Under the pieces are notes generated by a model, which did no database searches, was not told the origin of the DNA, and worked only from the letters and a program-made list of their open reading frames with translations. From Notospermus geniculatus (Eukaryota; Nemertea; Pilidiophora; Heteronemertea; Lineidae), in the NCBI GenBank assembly GCA_002633025.1, contig NMRB01000501.1:161275-225274 (forward strand): a stretch of 64,000 bases of DNA, written 5' to 3'. The first letter of the stretch is position 1. Every line of letters starts with the position of its first letter. The position numbers and the translations under genes were made by a program. Below are positions 1-10,846 of this stretch, in pieces.

Positions 1-1189
1 TCTCAAAGTACATTGTATTCTACAACCTCAAAATGTTACACCATTGTTTACGGCACCACAGTCAAACCAAAGTCAAACCGAGATCACTGACTCATGATTT
101 CCATTGTTCTGCTCAACACAAAAGTTGAAACATACATGCTAACAAAGATCTTTCACACTTGGCTATGAAATTGGAGATATTTAGAATCATTAAACTTGTT
201 AGTAATTCAATGCTGCATCACTTGCACTTGAAAACCTCAATTTTACAATCCATCCGACTATTATTTGATACGCCTCCAGCAAGTTGTGAATTTCACTCAT
301 TTATTTTCATCAAAACATATCCGTGCACTTAATCACCTTACTATGAGACCAGGAGCTCCAATTGCCAGACATTTTGATAAAAACATTGCAAAGACAATGA
401 GAATGTACAGAGTCATACATCTAAAGTTTGGCAAAAAAACAGTTCAAAGTGGCATTATGTGTAGCTGACACTTCCAGAATCCTATTTATAAAGAGCCAAG
501 GGCTACAGCAGAACATGAAAGGACTCACCAGGATCTCTGCAGCAAATTGCATATTGGTAACTGATCAGCACACTAGGCCAGTGTGTGATAGGTAGAGGTG
601 GTACAATATCCATACACTGTTATTGGCCATCTTTCCTGACATTGGGATCGTGCTGCTGCATCCAAGTGTCACTTTCGCAACTGAAATGCCACCGGTGGTT
701 GTGCAAGTTAAAAGTAATGTTCCAGGGCCTTATAACGCCCAAACTGGCAGATTGCCCTGGCTCTTCCTTTGATTACATTGAAGGTATTTTTCAGTTCGAA
801 ATCTTATCCCGTAATTTTGAGAAACTATCTCGTTATTTTGAGTGCACACAAACAGCCTTCCTTTTCATCTTTATTGTCATTGTCATCATCATCATCATCA
901 TCATCGTCACTGTCATCATCATCATCGTCATCCTCACCATCGACATCATCACCATCAACATCACTGTCATCATCACCACAAGGCAAGCAGAGGGACAATG
1001 CAATGGACAAGGTGTTTCAGAGAATATCTCCATCTACAATACAAGGACTATCTCTCATTCAGAGGATTTTCCCTTGAAATCCTATAAACTTCTCCTGTAA
1101 CAGTCAACTTCCTCCAGAATTGTGTACTAGATTATTACGTGAACAACATGCAATGATGGTATCTCGAGATGACAACAGTCCTCTGGTAT
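1..1189. repeat. Large duplicated segment, copy 1 (truncated by window start and by an N)
   Basis: This stretch matches 1896-3069 nearly base for base, in the same order and orientation. Shared landmarks include the opening TCTCAAAGTACATTG, the block around GGCCAGTGTGTGATAGG, and the end GACAACAGTCCTCTGGTAT. Differences are scattered substitutions and 1-3 base indels (for example ACAAAG against ACGGCAAAG). One replaced block lies at about 790-845, where about 55 bases here take the place of about 25 in the other copy. The copy runs directly into the single N at 1190. No convincing gene lies inside; the open frames across the CAT/ATC run are low-complexity artefacts. Confidence 0.9.
874..979. 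repeat. Imperfect CAT/ATC trinucleotide microsatellite
   Basis: Long run of TCATCATCATC interrupted by TCG, TCACTG and CACCATCGA. Read in any frame it gives Ser/His/Ile runs on plus and Asp/Met runs on minus, so open frames here are compositional rather than coding. Confidence 0.92.
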
Positions 1190-1190
1190 N
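1190..1190. other. Ambiguous base / probable contig join
   Basis: A single N lies exactly where copy 1 of the duplicated segment stops matching copy 2. Copy 2 continues from the equivalent point into TTAACCCAGG, whereas the sequence after the N is unrelated. This is what a join between two overlapping but unmerged contigs would look like. Confidence 0.7.
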
Positions 1191-1895
1191 ATTTATCATT
1201 GACAGTGGTGGGGGTGTGTGCGGTCCATGGAACGACCTGTCTGCGAGCAGGATGACAAACGGTGGTCGTCAAGGGTGAAGGGAGCGTAGTTCGAAGGGCG
1301 GAGTGACCGGAGGCCTTGATTAGTCAAGATGTTGATTGTCTGGAAGTACAGACACATGTCCGGTTGTCCATTTTATTCATCTCAGATCTGAGATACGCTT
1401 CTCACAAAATTGTGTTTTATTTGGATTGTGTCAGGGCTTTAACATTGAACATGTAATGTATATGAAACATACATGATGCTGTTCTGATTGATGCCAAAAT
1501 ATTCCATCAGCGAAACATTCCTTTTGGAGTTAGGGACTCTGCAAAAATATTCTTTGCTGACATCATGGATTCGAAGTCCAGTCGATCATCCTTCTTCACG
1601 TGATCCTGAAGTGTCACTCCATGTGAGAATTCTCTTGCCCATGGCTCTCTATGGGCAATAGGAAACTATGGGCAGTAGTTTGTGTCATTGGTCTTTGTCA
1701 CTAGTATATAGTTCTATGGAAACTAACAACAGTGAACTGCCCATTGAGAGCCAACTTGCACAGGAAAACTCTCCCATGGAGAAGTGCCTTCAACAGACAG
1801 TGTACATCCACTCACCGTACCCCCAGCTTCCTCCAGTCCACTACACACATTGTTATACTGTCAATAGAGACAGCAGTGTTACATTTGACAGCTAG
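1191..1895. other. Unique spacer between duplicate copies, no gene seen
   Basis: About 700 bases lie between the N and the second duplicate. They contain a GC-richer patch near 1200-1330 and a foldback repeat at 1623-1776 described separately. If the two duplicates are overlapping contig ends, this segment is the start of the second contig, and its counterpart lies upstream of the window. Confidence 0.5.
1623..1776. mobile_element. Foldback (MITE-like) element, family A copy 1
   Basis: The left end (GTGAGAATTCTCTTGCCCA, then CTCTCTATGGGCAAT) is an imperfect inverted match of the right end (CTGCCCATTGAGAGCC, CAACTTGCACAGGAAAACTC). A related inverted pair is found at 15470-15626. There is no coding capacity, so it is probably a small non-autonomous DNA element. 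The boundaries are approximate. Confidence 0.5.
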
Positions 1896-3069
1896 CTCTC
1901 AAAGTACATTGTATTCTACAACCTCAAAATGTTACACCATTGTTTACGGCACCACAGTCAAACCAGCAAAGTCAAACCGAGATCACTGACTCATGATTTC
2001 CATTGTTCTGCTCAACACAAAAGTTGAAACATACATGCTAACGGCAAAGATCTTTCACACTTGGCTATGAAATTGGAGATATTTAGAATCATTAAACTTG
2101 TTAGTAATTCAATGCTGCATCACTTGCACTTGAAAACCTCAATTTTACAATCCATCCGACTATTATTTGATACGCCTCCAGCAAGTTGTGAATTTCACTC
2201 ATTTATTTTCATCAAAACATATCCGTGCACTTAATCACCTTACTATGAGACCAGGAGCTCCATTGCCAGACATTTTGATAAAAACATTGCAAAGACAATG
2301 AGAATGTACAGAGTCATACATCTAAAGTTTGGCAAAAAAACAGTTCAAAGTGGCATTATGTGTAGCTGACACTTCCAGAATCCTATTTATAAAGAGCCAA
2401 GGGCTACAGCAGAACATGAAAGGACTCGCCAGGATCTCTGCAGCAAATTGCATATTGGTAACTGATCAGCACACTAGGCCAGTGTGTGATAGGTAGAGGT
2501 GGTACAATATCCACACACTGTTATTGGCCATCTTTCCTGACATTGGGATCGTGCTGCTGCATCCAAGTGTCACTTTCGCCGCTTAAATGCCACTGGTGGT
2601 CTTGCAAGTTAAAAGTAATGTTCCAGAGCCTTATAACGCCCAAACTGGCAGATTCCCCTGGTTCTTCCATTGATTACATTGAAGGTATTTTTCGTGGATG
2701 TGAACTACATCCAATGCACACAAACAACCTTCCTGTTCATCTTCGTTGTCATCATCATCATTGTCGTCATCGTCATCATTGTCATCATCATCATCATCAT
2801 CACTGTCGACATCATTGCCATCGTCATCATTGTCGCCACTGTCATTGGCATCAACAAGGCAAGCAGAAGTGGTCAATGCAGTTGACAATGTGTTTCAGAG
2901 AATGTCTCCATCTGCAATACAAGGACTATCTCTCGTTCAGGGGATTTTCCCTTGAAATCCTATAAACTTCTCCCGTAACAGTCAACCTTTCCTCCAGAAT
3001 GGTGTACTAGATTATAACACGAACAACATGCAATGATGGTATCTCGAGATGACAACAGTCCTCTGGTAT
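1896..3069. repeat. Large duplicated segment, copy 2
   Basis: This is the same sequence as 1-1189, with scattered differences including GCAAAG insertions and a changed microsatellite. It continues beyond the shared end into unique sequence (TTAACCCAGGAAATG). No gene is evident. Confidence 0.9.
2748..2851. repeat. Imperfect CAT/ATC microsatellite, copy 2
   Basis: Counterpart of the array at 874-979 but with a clearly different interruption pattern (TTGTCGTCATCG, CACTGTCGAC, CATTGCCATCG), as expected for two alleles or two diverged copies of a fast-changing microsatellite. Confidence 0.92.
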
Positions 3070-5163
3070 TTAACCCAGGAAATGTGACATAGAGTATTAG
3101 GATAGAATTTCAAAGTGTAGAAGCTTTTTCACCCTACTCCAAACAGTCAAATTTCCAATAGTCATGACAAATACATGACAATTACAGTCAGGCGTACAAA
3201 AAGTATACACAATACAGTCTATTCTATGATGGAGAATTAGCCAGGTTTTCTTACACGTGAGTATGACTGATGCTGCATCATGTCAATGTCGTATTTCACA
3301 GGCTTTCATCGTCATCATCGGCTTGCCGATACTCTACATAAAGCCGCGAATATCGTCTGCTTTGAATGGAAGACATGCATGAAATGCATGTACTTATATG
3401 GCAGACATTCAATACAAGTAAGCCCTAGTGTTAAGAATTTTTTTTTCATTTTGATGTTCACATCTGTGTCAGCAGTGTCAGAAGATAATGCTAGAATTCG
3501 AGGCATCAGCACCCCAAATCTTTGCGATTTTATTGAGATTATAGGGAACTTCATTGATCGTGTTTAGACTCAAGTGAGGGCATCTCGGATATACACAGTA
3601 CGCCTTCACCCAATACTTACAAAGATTACCCATAGGCTACATTTTCACACACAGAAAACCCAGGCAGGTTTTGTACCCTTTTTGACTGAAATGAATGCTA
3701 TCTTTTGCCAATATCGCTGCCAGCACTGTTGGTTATGATCTAACATGGCAGACACCTAGTCGAGCGTAAAACGTATCAGCTGAGTGTGAAATTGCGGAAT
3801 TTCATTCAAAAGTGAATGATGGCAAAATGATGTTGGTGTTCAAGTGGCATGTGGTTAAGTCATCTTTTTAAGTATTTTTTTCTTGCTGAAGACTGCCAAT
3901 AGCAAAGTGTAAGTAAGGGCTGAAAATATGAAGTGAAAGCATGTGGGGTAAATACATGTAGCTCAAAGACTACTCAATAACAATGTTATAGCTCAAGTTA
4001 GACTTTCTCTATGCTTGAAGCTGAGAAAAGTTTGACTTGAATGAACCTAGTATACGGTACTTAGTGACAATGTATTGTGCATGTGTTAGAACATGCATTT
4101 GGGATGTACATGTAAACATGCTGAGCTGTTTGAGGTGAAATCGACTCCACGGCAGGATTACCCTGATATCATCACAACATCGGGTCAATAGAAAAGATCA
4201 GATTCAAGTCACCGTGAAGCAGGAATACACTCCAAACTGTACATAACAACCACATGAAACTGACTACAACATCATTGTCGATGTACACGATGGAAACCAA
4301 GGCTATTGACATTGAAAAAATTGCACGTTCTCGTGCGTGATCAACAATGCAACACGACCTCGTGAAACAGATTCCAGCACAGACAGCAGTAAGAAGAGAT
4401 GAGAAGTCACCAGTGATGACTCGCTGTCGGGGGATTATCGATTCAAATCCTTCGGGAAACGATGGATAAAATGCGTCACAACGATTTTTTCATGGTTCTC
4501 CCCTTTGTCAGGTAGCTCACTTGACCTTGAAAGCAATACACTGGAACCGAATTACAAAAGGCAATGGACATGGAAAATCGTGAAAGCATTTTCCGAGTGT
4601 AGAAATGCAGTATGGACCTTTGTTGGTGTATCATTGCTGGTGTATCAAAGTTTGATCACTATCGAGGCGACAACTAAAATGGCCACTGTCACCAAATCAA
4701 CAGCCATTTTGATGTCAACTTTCAAGGCAAGAGGAAGAGTAGGATTAAGTCAATAATCCCATTTACTTGATATCATAGTCAATCTATTGAAATTGGAATA
4801 CTTTCATCAGACTGTATTTACTCAACACAAACAAATCTGACAAACAGAATTGACCAATTGGGAAACTGTGGACGTCGATGTTTCATGTCATCGAGCGACG
4901 ACTTGTCGGATGCTCTCGGAATTTTATAAACATATAAATCAGTCTTTGTGGATCAACTCTCGGCCAGCCTCACTGTCTGCATGCGGATTTAGATTATCCG
5001 TCGACAAAAGGAATGGATATTGAATATAGCAGATTATTGGCCAATGGATTGCGATGATTATATTCTCTGCGCTCTGATCATGACCATGCATAACTTGGTA
5101 TCGTCTGTTCCTTTTAGGAAGGCAAATGGTCCAAATGAACAGCAATCAACAGGCTTATTCAAG
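3070..5163. other. No gene seen
   Basis: AT-rich, with only short scattered open frames (the longest about 95 codons at 3280-3567, no recognisable domain). There are short T runs near 3440 and 3870. Nothing else could be supported. Confidence 0.5.
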
Positions 5164-5184
5164 CGTACAAAATAGTTTTGTACG
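5164..5184. repeat. Short perfect hairpin
   Basis: CGTACAAAA, then TAG, then TTTTGTACG: nine paired bases around a three-base loop. It may be chance or part of an eroded palindromic repeat. Confidence 0.5.
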
Positions 5185-7671
5185 AGAACTTTCAACTATT
5201 TATGATTATTTCCCTCATTGGCTGCACACAATCCTCACTTTGGTGAATTGATGATGAACATCTCGTTTTGGCTAATTGCTTGATCATGTTCTTTTGAGCA
5301 TCCCTGTCTACACGTTGGTGTCTCTTGGTGAGCAACAGCCCTAACCTGTCCATTAAAAACGAGAGGACGTTCGAGGAAGGCCAAAAAACAGCACAGAATT
5401 GGAGGCTACAGGCTGGAAATCGTTTTACGATCTACGCTTGAAATCAAGACCCGTTTGCAGATCATGATCTCGACTTTTTGTTCAACTGAAACTGCAGTCC
5501 AATTACCACAACAGATACAATTTGCTGATTTGTACAGAACAAGTAGTCAACACGATATTGCCACCGCACAAATTAGCTATCCGTGGTCCATTATTTACCG
5601 AGGAAGACAATGCCCTGTGCCGACAAAGGCACCAATCAACCTCCACCTATCAGCTTACAGCCACGTAACAAATCCCTACAATTCAAGTTTGAAATCAGAG
5701 TCGCTATTCGGCGGAGAACAAGCATAACAGGTGCCACATCAAAACCAAAGGTACACAATGTCGCCTTTGCAGTGTTTGCGGCGCGAAATGAACTCGGTGG
5801 CTAGCGAGCCTTTGAAGACTGTGTAATTGTGAGAAAACGATTGTGTAATTAAATGAGAGGTCTGTAAGCATATTGAGTGTCGGTGGACTGATGATGAGAG
5901 CGCGTGATGGCCCGAGATCAAACAGGCCGCAGACTATTGTCTTTGTGATTAAAGTCGGTGATCGATGAATCATCGACTTTAATCAACGGCTCATCACATA
6001 TCTATCATCATTTTCTCCCTTTAAACTAGAATCCGAAAGACACGACAACGTTAACCCTTTTCAGGCTGGGAGGGTTGTGCACCTGGCACCTCTGGCTATG
6101 GGTNTATTACACACAAGCTACACAGCATGTATCTACAGAGAAAGCAGCATAGTTGAGGTGAAACGGACAACACAGAATGAGAATACAAGATAGGAAGATG
6201 GAGCCAATGATCAGACAATCAGCCTTCCTATCTTTACTAAGTGCTTTCCATTCCACAAATTACATCAGAGGGGGCCGCTTATAAAACTCAACAGCCTTAA
6301 AAGCAAAGTACCCTTACAAAGAGACCACCTGTCATCGAAATGAGAAATGATCAAAGATGAAAATCATCAGGTGTTTTTCTTAAGATAAAAATGTAATTAT
6401 GCGATCTAATGCACCATAAGAACGTTTCCGAGTTTGGGGATCAGTTTCAAAAGGCTTCCCCATTGTTCCGCAGACGTTGTAGACGGCACGCTATAGAGCA
6501 GAACAGCGTACTTCAAAGATGTGCACATGCATGACAGCCGTCCTGTCTAATGTTCCAGCACAAATGGTTCAAAGCAATTTTATTTTTACAACAATATGGA
6601 GAAAGAAGGAAAAGATTCACAGAGGAAAATGAATGAAGGTGTTTTTCTTGTCTTATTTCGTTGGTATACCATAAAGAAATCTAGTTTTTGATCATTTCTG
6701 TAGAATGTGTAACAGCTTCATTATGATCTGAGGTTACACATAATCATATTTGCTTGGAGGAATCTTTAGAAAGAAGCCTGCATGGAAAGGTTTTCCATCA
6801 TCTTCGTTCAAAATGGTTGCTGGTGTTCTGGGAGTTGTCACTTTTGTGCCCTCTCATGAGAAGGGTAGTTTACCATGCATGCTGTTTTCAACTATTGCTT
6901 TTTGAAACAAAGCCATGCAATTTCCATTATGAGTAATGATATTCATCCTAAATAATGCATTTTGATGACATGCTACTGCTGTGCCCAAAGAGCAGGATAC
7001 TCATGGAGATCGCGCTTTCCCTTGCGCTGCCCAAAGACTATGTAACCAGCGTCCAAGTCAGGCCAAGCAGCAGCATCTAGATCTTCAGGAACACCCTCAA
7101 AGCTGCTCTTTCGTTGCAACATGTGGTGTCTTTGATTCTGTGGACACCCTTTTCATGTGTCAATGCATTCACAGGTCTCCAGGGCAAGTATTCCACACTG
7201 CACACTCAAACAATCCGCACTGCCTCCCAACCATCAATATTTTTGCAGTGAACGTTGCAAAAAAATTGTATCATTGTCAGAATTAGTGAATACCACAGAT
7301 ATATTCACCGTTATTTCCAATATACATCCGGTATTACTTGTAGAAGACTATGCCGTTCCACCATGCATTGTGAAAGTGCCAACAGCCTGGTTCAGTTGCT
7401 GTCTGAAGGGTATTACAGGTATGACTCACATCCGATACGATGCCCGCCAGGATGGGAGCAGAGATGACGAGGAAGGGTAGGCATCACTCGCGCTCGCTAA
7501 GTGGTCATCCGCCACTGAGACTTACATTAACGAGTGACCTCAAACGCTTGAGCGCTCCTCCAGCGTAAGTTCCAGTCCCGTGCAAGAAAAATCTTACTCA
7601 TGCTATATAATTGATATTGATTCAACAGCGATAACTTCAGGGGAAGCAGAAAATATGTTCAGCGTGCCCTC
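5185..7671. other. No gene seen; contains an N and one hairpin
   Basis: The open frames here are short and overlap on both strands without a recognisable product. A hairpin at 5947-5984 pairs GATTAAAGTCG with CGACTTTAATC. A single N sits at 6104. The stretch around 7485-7570 is richer in CpG (GCGCTCGC, GAGCGCTCC). Confidence 0.45.
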
Positions 7672-8250
7672 TTAATGGATCAGCAATACATGCACAGTAG
7701 GTAGCAAGTCATAGCAAGCAGAACAGTGCATTGAGTGATGTTCCATGGATCTGCCAATAAAAATACATGTACATTTTGTCAACCAACACAGTGTGGAGTG
7801 TAGCAGTGCTTCACGTAAGATGGGCGCAATCACACTCGTGCCCGTGCGTACCCGCAAAATTGCACCAAGGAGCTCGATTGACCGTGCTCCTGGGTATCCT
7901 TGAAGTTTGGGCGCGAGTGTGAACAGCTCTCCTTCACGAGTGTGAACAGCTCTCTTCGGGCTTTTGAGGAGCTCAACTGATTGAGCTCCTGCAGATTTCA
8001 AACGTGAAGATCTCTTTCCGGCCAGCACAGGGATAAAAGTGAACCAGCCAACTTCATACATCTGCAAGTCATCTGAAATCTTGGGAATATCCCTGTGTTT
8101 CTGTCCCATTTCAGACAGAATAGGATATGTTTTTATGTCGGGACCTTGCATCATCTTACATTCTCCTGTGTGAGCAACATCATCAGGACCGTAATTAAGG
8201 ATCAACGGCCTGTCAATTTCTGCTGATACCAATGAAATGAACAGGCGCAT
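7672..8250 (-). other. Longest open frame in the window (about 192 codons), probably repeat-derived
   Basis: This minus-strand frame is the longest uninterrupted one here. I recognise no domain. It crosses a stretch (7800-8010) with internal repetition: GAGTGTGAACAGCTCTC occurs twice, and GGAGCTCAA/TTGAGCTCC forms a perfect inverted pair at about 7970-7990. The protein has matching echoes (GAQSVELL and GARSIELL). Internal inverted repeats can keep a frame open without coding, so I treat it as a repeat artefact unless transcript evidence appears. Confidence 0.25.
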
Positions 8251-8605
8251 GCATCAAGTAATGATGATTCACACTTGGCAGGAGCATGCAGTAATGACAG
8301 ATCACTGAAATGTGATGCCCGCACGAATCCCGAGGTTCCTGCTTCCGTGCAACAGGAAATGACATCAGCTTCCCTAGGTTTCTTCGTTGGCATGTTTGAT
8401 TATGATGAGCAATCCTAAGACACACATGCAGCTTCATACGACATGAAGGAGACATTCAGCTTTTGCAGGCATTTTCTTCTTTGCAAATCCAAATGGAATG
8501 CATCACAACCTGTCATCATATCCAGGGACATCCTTTCCAAACCAAGGGTGCAAATTTTGCAATATTTCCTTATTTGCAAATGCAAGGCATCATGTCTTGT
8601 CAAAC

Positions 8606-8743
8606 GGCGTGCCGATCCAGAGGGGGCACCCACCACCCCTCTTTTGGCCAACAAATCTGTAAAATCGACCGTGAAATTCTGGATTTTAGCACGAATTTCA
8701 ATGTTCCTAGCACAGGGCACCCACTCCACTCCTGCATCCGCCC
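8606..8743. mobile_element. hAT-type MITE remnant, copy 1
   Basis: It starts near GGCGTGCCGATCCAGAGGGG and ends with CCTGCATCCGCCC, an inverted match of GGGCGGATGCAGG. The interior (ACAAATCTGTAAAATCGACC, GTGAAATTCTGGAT, GCACGAATTTCAATG) matches the element at 54418-54593. CAGGGGCGGATCCA-like ends are typical of hAT-superfamily MITEs. It carries no transposase and the ends are degraded. Confidence 0.65.
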
Positions 8744-10560
8744 ATGGTCAACAAAGGAAAATCCTTTCTAACCCAAGAGTACAGATTCTTAAAAGCAAAA
8801 GAAAGCAATATCAATTGCCAAGAACAAGAACAAGTTGTGTGCATTTCTACCATTTGTCATTTCTCATGCTCCTACAGTTCTCTCCGACAGATTATCCGTC
8901 ATTGACATGATTTTGAAGTGTTTGCAAATGAGTGGAGGACCATCCTACACGCAAGAAGATACACATCACTTAAAAAGATGCTGACTTCACACACGAGAGA
9001 CGGATTATAGAATCAGTGGTTCACAAACTTCTCAGTTGTGATTAAACCAGTCCTATTATTATTATGCCGTTCGTTTTCAGATTTCAGGTGGAGGAGACGT
9101 TACAGTGCATCAGTTTTACGAAGAATAGAGGGCGTCCCATTGAATTCCATGACTGCCTACATACATATGATTGTACCTCCTGCTGCATCCCTGTTGCACG
9201 ACTTCAGGGATGTCCTGACGTGATGTTATTGTACTGCTTTGTTCACTTTTCATCATCTTTGGTGTAAAATCGCAAATGTTTGAGTTATTTGTACTGTTGA
9301 AAAGACTTCATTTAAAGAAGCAGCAAGCTTCTTCCAAGTGTCTTACACTGCATGAAGCCTACAGGCACACATGATTAAATGGAAGCAAAGTAAATTTTTG
9401 GACAGTTGTCTTAGTCTGTGGGATCTCAAGCTTGGCGGCGCTGTGAACAGCTAGCTGTACCTCTTTTTTCGACGTTCCGTTCCTGTTGCATGCAGCATCA
9501 ACAACGTTGTGGGGAAACATGTTTCATTGCTTACCTCTGTTTTTAATGTCTTCGTTACAACTGCTTGCAGGGCCACCCAGACTGATGATGGTCATACACC
9601 AAGATTCAGTTGCATGCAGAACTGGGTACCTTTCTGATACCGGTATTCCATTTCAGAACTGAAATCAGGTTTCAGTTTTTCAATTCTAATGGCCTAGCAG
9701 GGTTAAAGGATCAGAATATCCATGGAAACAGGAATCCATTAAAAAATGCCATGATACTGTGGAGATCAGATTTCTTTTAGGCAACCACTGAGTCATTGGG
9801 TAGTTGCCGATCTTTCAGGGGAAAACAGCTTCAGGAAATATCTGCAGTTGTCAGTTTGTTACAGATATTCACTAGTTGCATCAGATTCAGCTATTTTCTT
9901 TAAACATGCACCAAATCCATCAAAGTTTTAAAAAGATTTGTTTCAGTTTGGTCAGCCACTTGTTTTAGTAGTTCACAACCACCTGTGGTCATCAACGAAT
10001 GGAGTCAACTCTCGCAGAAGAGGAATGCATAGGATTTCTCAGAAGTTGTTTCGACAGGAAATCGACATGGTCATGTAGTGCCACCTGTGATGTGTCCAAA
10101 GCAAGTTGCATCCAGACTCTTGCAACCAGCACATACCAAAATCTCGGTAAGATCATCTCTGTTGGCCATCTGCTGATAATCGACTGGCAAATACCCAGAA
10201 AATTAATACTAACTATTGCAACAGTGATGGAGGTCTGTAGAATCTGACACTCTTTGGTCGTAGATCCCTGAGCGAATGTTCTGATGGTACCAACATCAAT
10301 CATTGGCTTGTTTATGAGAGTGCAACCCATCGACTCTCCATCCAAGTTCCATCAACAGACTTAACAGAAGACCGCTGGGACCAGTGGCCAGTAATCAACT
10401 ACAGGCCTCCCACCAGCTTCCAAGCAAATTATTGTAGGAATTATAGGAACAATTTGCCAAAATTATAGGAAAAATATAGGAATTTTAACATGAAGATACG
10501 AGTGTACTGATCTTATAATCTCCCTTCTTCAGTTGACTAATCATTCAGTTTCTTCAATTT
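8744..10560. other. Repeat fragments, no gene supported
   Basis: It contains the dispersed repeat described at 9440-9595 and a weaker relative at 9180-9260. A minus open frame at 9992-10345 (117 codons) shows no recognisable domain. The sequence near 10440-10480 repeats TATAGGAA. Confidence 0.4.
9440..9595. repeat. Dispersed repeat family B, copy 1
   Basis: It shares an ordered series of blocks with 26521-26660: ACCTCTTTTTTC/TTCCTCTTTTTTC, CCTGTT, ATGTTT, ATTGCTT and TTTAATGTCTTCG, followed by GCTTGCAG or GCTCGCAG. A shorter related stretch lies at 9180-9260. It is diverged and non-coding. The family is unidentified, probably an old interspersed element. Confidence 0.5.
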
Positions 10561-10564
10561 CTTT

Positions 10565-10735
10565 GATGTATGCCTAGGAAAACTATGTCTAGGAAAACTC
10601 GTCCCCAGAAAATTAGTCTCCGGAAAACTTGTCCCTGAGGAAAATTCGTCCCCGAGGAAAAATGGTCCCCAAAAATCCGTTCCCAGAAAATTAGTCACTG
10701 GAAAATTCGTCCCAAAGGATAATTCATCATAGTCC
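10565..10735. repeat. Degenerate ~15-bp minisatellite (GGAAAATTCGTCCCC-like)
   Basis: About eleven diverged units such as GGAAAACTCGTCCCC, GAAAATTAGTCTCCG, GGAAAACTTGTCCCTG and GGAAAATTCGTCCC follow one another. Because the unit is close to 15 bases, the minus strand reads as a five-residue periodic peptide (GTNFP, VTNFL, GTDFW, GTSFP, ETNFL). The frame lies inside an open frame of 168 codons that crosses the N at 10846, so it is not reliable as a gene. Confidence 0.75.
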
Positions 10736-10737
10736 CA

Positions 10738-10845
10738 ACAGGCGCAGATCCAGGATTTTTGGCAGAGGGAAGTCAGGGCCGCCGAGGGCAGTTGTTGCAG
10801 GCTGGCGCCGAAGATGCCTGGACCGACGGGGGGCCTGGGGGGCCT
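10738..10845. mobile_element. Possible hAT-type terminal fragment next to an N
   Basis: CAGGCGCAGATCCAGGATTT resembles the CAGGGGCGGATCCAG-like ends of the hAT-type elements at 8606 and 54418. The sequence becomes very G-rich and stops at the N at 10846, so the far end cannot be seen. Confidence 0.35.
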
Positions 10846-10846
10846 N

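Noticed and set aside
825-1087. Asp-, Ser- and His-rich open frames on both strands
   Set aside because: All are readings of the CAT/ATC microsatellite; every frame is open because of the repeat.
9992-10345. 117-codon minus frame as a transposase fragment
   Set aside because: No catalytic motif or terminal repeats could be recognised.
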